The notes beneath the pieces were generated by a model. The model was not told where the DNA came from, did no database searches, and saw only the letters and a program-made list of their open reading frames with translations. Shown here piece after piece: positions 56,149 to 64,000 of a DNA stretch of 64,000 nucleotides. Both the position numbers and the translations under genes were made by a program. Numbering within the stretch: the first letter of the stretch is position 1; each line of letters starts with the position of its first letter. The stretch is from Rotaria sordida (lineage: Eukaryota > Rotifera > Eurotatoria > Philodinida > Philodinidae), in contig CAJNOL010000566.1 of the NCBI GenBank assembly GCA_905250125.1, positions 59,476-123,475 of the forward strand, written 5' to 3'.

Positions 56149-56192
56149 GTGTGGGGTGTGAGTGTAGAGATCTCTTTAACTACACCCACAAC
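56149..56192. repeat. GTGTGGG hairpin tract
   Basis: gggtgtggggtgtgagtgt followed after a short spacer by actacacccacaacc: a G/T-rich arm and its C/A-rich complement. Same motif class as at 5178, 57473, 58141 and 58374. Confidence 0.5.
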
Positions 56193-56199
56193 CTATCGA

Positions 56200-57120
56200 A
56201 GTTTTTTCCTATATGCTTATATTTCTCGCAAAGTTCAACATTCTTGTGAAAAAAGTCACGTATTCTTCATATAAGCATCCGTGGCGTAGTTTAAATAGTG
56301 CCGCTGTCACCTATAATATGATGCAGATATTAGCGACAATATATATGATATTTATTTTCTATTATTTTGCCAATCTAGGTAGCAATAAATAAAGAAGTTA
56401 TTAAATTGATTTAAACTTCTTATCTTTGGTATAAACAAGATCTGCACTCGAAGGTAATAGTATCTGAACGTCTCGCAAAAGGAAAGTACAGAACGTTTAC
56501 AGGCAATTGAAATTTGTAAACAAGTGCAGCAAAAGGAAGAAGAATTATTATTGAAACAATAAAATTTACTGTGGGAACTTCACGAAGCTATCTCAATAGT
56601 TGTTGACGTCAGATTTCAGACCGGGTAAATCAGTTGGATCGGCTAGACTTCATCAATTTTTACCGACTGGAATGTATTTTATAGCTATATCATTTTTTTT
56701 AGTGATAAACCTTGCTGATACGAATTTTTACGATCGTATCAATTTTCAATAAGAAAACAAACAATAGAAAAACTACTACGTCATTGTTTTGCACAACCCA
56801 ACCATATATTGATTTAATTCATTCGATATATGTTTAAAAATACTCTATTATTTGTAATGTTGCAGCAATTTTTTTTATATATCGAAATATTTTTGTAGGA
56901 GAAATTAGCGTCTTATATATTTATTACATAGCCAAGAACGACCATTTCTATTTGAGGCCTATTCATTCCTATATTTCTTTGGAAGATTGCTGCAACCCCG
57001 TGTATAATGGTTTTGGTGTTGTTTTCATGTATTGTTTGAAAAAGAAAAAAAGGAAGGAAAATAACAAAAGCAAAAGACAAGAGAAAGAAAAACAAGACAG
57101 AAAAAGAAGGAAAGAATTAG
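56200..57120. other. Spacer, no supported gene
   Basis: No domain. The plus frame 56952-57377 has a K/R/E-rich low-complexity stretch and conflicts with the minus membrane frame at 57128-57427. A short tRNA-like A-box sequence near 56283 does not fold into a tRNA. Confidence 0.35.
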
Positions 57121-57127
57121 GAGCTAG

Positions 57128-57427
57128 TTATCTGAAATATATAGTGAGCGCAGGATGTGGATTGTTCTTGAACGCAATCCATTCATCTTTGACGACTTTG
57201 TGGCATGCCAGGTGTCGGATTACTTTCAATATTGCAATTACTTCGAGACATGCTATGAGTCGCCACACGAGCAAATTTCCATCGCTCGTAAAAATTGCTG
57301 TTGCGACAACACCTGCTAGTACGTTGACTATAAGATCAGATGCTAGAACTGTAGAAAAGAAAACAGTAAACACATAGAAATATAGAATCAAAACTATTAC
57401 TGACCAAGCCAGATGATTATTAGTCAA
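57128..57427 (-). CDS. Small hypothetical membrane protein
   Basis: 99 residues with two to three hydrophobic helices (about 8-28, 33-48 and 53-70) and a Lys/His-rich C-terminus. No family recognised. Composition is less AT-driven than random frames, but there is no homology to support it. It could be a relic exon. Confidence 0.28.
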   Translation of the reverse strand: MTNNHLAWSVIVLILYFYVFTVFFSTVLASDLIVNVLAGVVATAIFTSDGNLLVWRLIACLEVIAILKVIRHLACHKVVKDEWIAFKNNPHPALTIYFR

Positions 57428-57472
57428 GTCAAATCAAACAGAGTTGTTTCTTGAACAAGACTGAAGGCGAGA

Positions 57473-57530
57473 GCGGGTGTGTGTGGGGTGTGGAGTCATT
57501 CTCTTTCCCGCAACCATCCACACCCTTGTC
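57473..57530. repeat. GTGTGGG hairpin tract
   Basis: gcgggtgtgtgtggggtgtg and, about 30 bp on, ccatccacaccc. G/T arm with C/A counter-arm in an AT-rich context. Confidence 0.5.
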
Positions 57531-57540
57531 CTTCGGTCGA

Positions 57541-57603
57541 TATGGTAATATCTATGTCGTCGATTCCAACAATCATCGTGTTCAACGTTTCTCTATCGAA
57601 TAG
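57541..57603 (+). pseudogene. NHL-repeat relic
   Basis: Twenty codons read YGNIYVVDSNNHRVQRFSIE and then stop. This is a textbook single NHL beta-propeller blade (GN-YV-D--NHRVQ-F). No neighbouring blades are in frame, so it is a fragment of an NHL-repeat gene. NHL genes are numerous in bdelloid rotifers. It lies directly after a GTGTGGG hairpin. Confidence 0.65.
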
Positions 57604-57609
57604 ACGCGA

Positions 57610-58135
57610 AACAATGATTCATTTTTTTTTCTTTTAGTACATAGTCTGATGGCAAAAAGTAATGGGGAAACACCAATCAATGTCGAATACACTATGTATG
57701 GCGACACCTAGGATGAGACTCATTTTTGGAAGCTCTTATTTATAGCATATGAAGTGCATCACTAATAAAGATTATTTATGAAGTCAAACTCTTCTGATCC
57801 AGTATAATCATGGAACTAAACCAAAATAAAAGCATTGATTTACTGAGATCTTTCGCGTCCATTCATTCTCACACAAAATTGATAATACTATAATTGAATT
57901 CCGCATGTAATGTAGCGCCATCATCTAGATGAGACTCACTTTTCTCGAAAACAAAATATGCAGGTAAATATATCTATTGTTTCTATACATTTTTATCAAA
58001 TTTGTTTTTTCTGACCCTTCAGTTTGGACTAAGTGCATTAGTGGATATCGATTTCTACATTGATTGGATGACTCATGTATATATGTGCACAGACTATTTC
58101 CTTTCTTTTAAATAAATCACATTGAATTGATGAAA
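57610..58135. repeat. Decayed direct repeats
   Basis: Two similar blocks in the same orientation, about 57692-57730 (tatggcgacacctaggatga, then gactcattttt) and about 57900-57950 (gtagcgccatcatctagatg, then agactcactttt). Origin unknown. Confidence 0.35.
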
Positions 58136-58140
58136 GGAAG

Positions 58141-58178
58141 AGTGTGGGCGTTATTTATTGTATCTCACCCACACTTGC
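58141..58178. repeat. GTGTGGG hairpin tract
   Basis: agtgtgggcgttatttattg, then tatctcacccacact. Arms agtgtggg/cccacact. The internal tattgtatctcac also occurs, inverted, in the copy at 58374. Confidence 0.55.
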
Positions 58179-58373
58179 AATGGACGACACAACGTGCTAC
58201 GATGATATCGATGACAAAAAAGATAAATTAATCATACATATATAGAAAAGAAAACAAATACTTACCCCACTGTTATCTTTCTCTTCACTGTTCAATATCT
58301 AGAAGAGACAAAAAACATATACATATATAATAAATAAAATTTTACTTGCTTCGAAGAAGACTAAAAAGAAGGG

Positions 58374-58426
58374 TGGATGTGGGTGAGATACAATCAACAA
58401 CACCCACACCCACCCATACTCTCGAG
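58374..58426. repeat. GTGTGGG hairpin tract, inverted copy
   Basis: gggtggatgtgggtgagata, then caatcaacaacacccacacc, then caccc. It is the reverse-complement version of 58141-58178, with matching spacer (gtgagatacaat). Confidence 0.55.
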
Positions 58427-58429
58427 ATT

Positions 58430-60120
58430 GAATATCTGCGTATATTCTGACTCTCCGTTCTCGAGATCATCGTCAAAGAAAATGACAATTTTCAATTTGT
58501 ATGTCCAGTAAGTAAAAAAGAAAAAGAAAACTCCCCGAAGACTACATAAACGCAGTGTGAAGCGATCTTATTTTTCGACAACGAGATTTCGATTAACATA
58601 AGAACTGACCCTTTATAGCTGGCTGGAGACTAGCTCACCACTTTTAATTATATCGGGCAAAACCTGGAGGCCAAGCTGTCAAAATTGCCATTTTCCAGAA
58701 CTCACTAAAGAGGGACGAAAACTCTTATTGAAGATCCAAAAACGTTTATATCATTTCGAGACAGCTATCTCTCTGACAAAGTGCGAACGAATTTTTAGCT
58801 ACACACTCTTTGCTAGATCATTGCGACACAAATACAGATTTTGTTACAGTGAAAAACACGCGAAATATGAAGACCAAATGCATATGCGACCGACCACAGA
58901 AATGCTGTGTTTCGCATCGCATTAAGAATGGATTTTGTTTATAATAACGTGTCCGTTGAGGTTCGGTGGATCGTCTGATTGTTCGAGGAAATCTGCAATA
59001 TCAGGCACAGTTCAATTCAGATTCTGACGATGTAAAAATAATACGAATGATCGGAACAATTCTTCTTCTTGGAGTCAGCTAACTTGCGAGACATATGATA
59101 TCAAGAATATATAGAGAATATCGAAATGAATACCACGTGCAAAAAGAAATAAGATCAAACTGAATTGAAAAAAATAAAAACAAAAGAATAATAGAAATGG
59201 ATATTACATTTTTTTGATAGCATATTTGTGCCTTATGAGAAATCACTGGTGAAACGATCAATCAGACTATATCCTTAATAAATGTTTTAAATGAGAAAAA
59301 GATATGAACACTGCCGGTAAAAAGAAAATTTTTCGTTTTGCAAACAGGGTGCTGTTTTTTCGTTACGTACATAATGTGGTCAGTAGATCATGATGGGCAT
59401 CGAATAAACGAGTAAGATAACTACGTAGTTATTAGTTCTTGTTGCACTATTTTTATGTAAAATATATTCAGCACTTTATTAGAAACTCCTTAAAAATCAT
59501 GCTAGTCGATTTTGAAAAATTTGTCATCATATTCTCATGTTTATTTTTTTATTATTACAAGAGAAGATGTCATTCAACAATATGCTACTCGAAAGACCGA
59601 TACAAGTACTCAAATCCCATATAAATACATTCGATTCGATATCATTTTTTGTTTGTACATAAACTAATTTTTGCCAAGTCTCAACACTTATGTAACACCG
59701 TGTATATATTAATCGTTTAAAATTGATGCATCAGTTTGAACATACGAGGATAAAAATTATCCGGTTTATTTTTAGACTTTTATTTCAATATTGTTTTTTT
59801 CGAACAGATTGTGTATCCTTAAGGTTCTGTTTTTTAAAAATATTTGCATTGATCAAGTCTGAAGTCCGAAAGTATTAATTCATTAATATCATCATGTACG
59901 ACACTTAACTCCATCACAACGAGATGTCTCTATAGATGTCGCTGTTTAATATTTTTCATTACTTTATTTCTCCAAAATAATTATTGTTAATCCTTTTTTT
60001 GTAAATTGGAATATAATTTATATAAACAAAGTTTATACTTTTAAAAAAAAAACTCATGACATGAGTCATCAAGTTGTTTTACATTCACTTGTTATTCGTA
60101 TCAATATAATACTATTTTTA
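58430..60120. other. Spacer upstream of Rpt1, no gene seen
   Basis: A slightly GC-richer stretch at about 58600-58930 contains an open frame (58728-58925) with no recognisable domain. The rest is AT-rich. The last about 150 bp presumably contain the Rpt1 promoter. Confidence 0.4.
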
Positions 60121-60125
60121 TAAAA

Positions 60126-62872
<2,747 letters not shown>

Positions 62873-62982
62873 ACTTTAAATATTTTAAAACTATTCTGTT
62901 TTCTTTTATTCAAACATTATTTCAGACAAATATAAAAACAAAACAAAACAAAACAAAACAGTTTCTTTATTGTAGATAAATA

Positions 62983-64000
62983 ATGAATATATTTAATCCA
63001 TTAATATACGTTGCAGAAGAAGATAAATTACATGAACGAACTAAATATAGTCAAATGAATAAACATCTTCTACTAGCTGAATTTCAGCAACAACCAGTAT
63101 CAACGCGTGTAAGGTTTTTTTTTTCTTCTAATAAGAGAACCAGCCGAACTGTTATCCACCGTTTGAGTTCAGATTGAGTCTATAAAGCACATGATGTCTT
63201 CTATGGGTATCTCCGGAACTTCAATTAAGTACTAGTACAGGAGAAATTGGCGATAGAGTGTTGCAGTTCATCTCTATGAGGTTAGTTAGGATTGTTTTAC
63301 TGCACTTTCGATTCAGCTTTAGATACATGCTAAAAAATAAAAATAAAAATCAGAATTTCGACGTGAAATTTTGTTCATATATGATCGAATGACTCGTAGA
63401 AGATCCTAAAAGTTTTAGCCGAAAACAACATTCAATATTTCGATAAAAAAAAAATATTCGTTTCGGCTGAAACATTCATGATATTCTATGGATGATTATA
63501 CCTATTTATAAGCAAAATTTTATTTTGAAATTCTGCTTTTTATTTTTTATTTTTCCGATATATGCCTAAAGCTGGATCGAAAATTCACTAAAATGATCTT
63601 AACACACCTCATGGAGACGGAATCATTTTAGAGTTTTACTAGTCTCATCAAGGCGTTCTTGTAAGTCCAACAGGAACATAAAGGGCAGATATTAGTTCGC
63701 GTGATTTCCTCGTAGACAAATAAATTGAATGGAATTGATTTTATAGACAACCATTGTTGCTGTTGAATAAGATGGAAGAGTAATCATTGGTGCTAATACA
63801 CGTACTTGATCTAGGTATGAATTTTTTTCAAAAATTTCATATTCATTTTAAGAGAATTTTTTCTCTTTTTTAAAATAGAACATTTGTCATGAATCGATTT
63901 ACAGATAAATTAACACCAATAACTGATCGTATATTTTGTCTTCGATCTAGTAGTGCAGCGGATACACAAACTATTGCACAATTGGTAATATATCAACTTG
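62983..64000 (+). pseudogene. Proteasome beta1 (PSMB6-like) copy, broken, runs off the window
   Basis: Exons 62983-63108, 63747-63814 and 63879 to beyond 64000. The conserved part reads TTIVAVE-stop-DGRVIIGANTRT-stop-SR, then [18 protein letters not shown] and [10 protein letters not shown], which is clearly the beta1 (caspase-like) subunit. Two in-frame stops (TAA 63768-63770, TGA 63807-63809) interrupt exon 2. The residue before the catalytic Thr1 is Arg instead of the Gly needed for propeptide cleavage. The GADSR aspartate is Asn. The catalytic Thr itself remains. It lies about 110 bp downstream of Rpt1 on the same strand. Best read as a decayed paralogue. An assembly error would not explain the residue changes. 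Confidence 0.75.
63190..63690. mobile_element. Palindromic repeat, copy 2, in the PSMB6-like intron 1
   Basis: The left arm (attgttttactgcactttcg, then attcagcttta) pairs with the right arm (taaagctggatcgaaaattc, then actaaaatgat). Related to 54000-54420. It makes up most of this 638-bp intron. Confidence 0.65.

Noticed and set aside
56275-56340. tRNA-like sequence (tggcgtagtttaaatag resembles an A box)
   Set aside because: No matching B box, anticodon stem or acceptor stem could be paired. At most a tRNA-derived SINE scrap.

Overview
This window is eukaryotic and most likely comes from an invertebrate animal. It is strongly AT-rich. Genes are split by many short GT-AG introns, often 50-100 bp with T-rich acceptors. 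The gene set is metazoan: a Wnt ligand, a salt-inducible kinase, COA6, and the 26S proteasome ATPase Rpt1. A bdelloid rotifer is my best guess. The reasons are the dense, tiny introns, the many non-autonomous palindromic DNA elements, an NHL-repeat relic, a plant/bacteria-like SQD2-type glycosyltransferase, and short GTGTGGG-rich tracts like bdelloid telomeric repeats. This assignment is inference. Nothing in the window looks prokaryotic or viral.

Layout. 1-5 kb: half of a palindromic element, then a two-exon leucine-rich-repeat gene whose intron holds another palindrome. 5-8 kb: repeats, a small four-helix membrane protein, and COA6 on the minus strand. 10.5-12.3 kb: a complete four-exon Wnt gene with a TATA box. 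13.3-17.3 kb: palindromic repeats and no gene. 18.2-21.7 kb: a five-exon SQD2-like GT4 glycosyltransferase on the minus strand. 24.5-27.6 kb: a 0.9 kb palindromic element and a mariner copy broken by a stop codon. 28.8-31.8 kb: more inverted-repeat elements. 32.1-38.8 kb: one nine-exon gene. 43.1-49.6 kb: a 17-exon salt-inducible kinase with a 7-nt micro-exon. 50.2-51.4 kb: a RING-H2 protein. 51.7-60 kb: a repeat-rich region with an orphan membrane ORF, an NHL relic and GTGTGGG-type hairpins. 60.1-62.9 kb: Rpt1 (PSMC2). 63-64 kb: a broken proteasome beta1 (PSMB6-like) copy that runs off the window.

The most notable item is the 32156-38826 gene. Exon-by-exon phase matching gives an 845-residue open frame. 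It joins three tandem Cys/His repeats, a TALE-type homeodomain and a BRCA1-type tandem BRCT at the C-terminus. The first BRCT strand lies on exon 6 and the rest of the domain on exon 7, so the join is supported by domain homology as well as by splice phase. I know of no described protein with this architecture.

The second theme is the repeat landscape. More than a dozen inverted-repeat (MITE-like) elements of 0.1-1 kb lie between genes and inside introns. They account for most introns longer than 500 bp. Three share the terminal motif 'gaccaaaagt/gtccaaaagt', and these have TA next to their ends.
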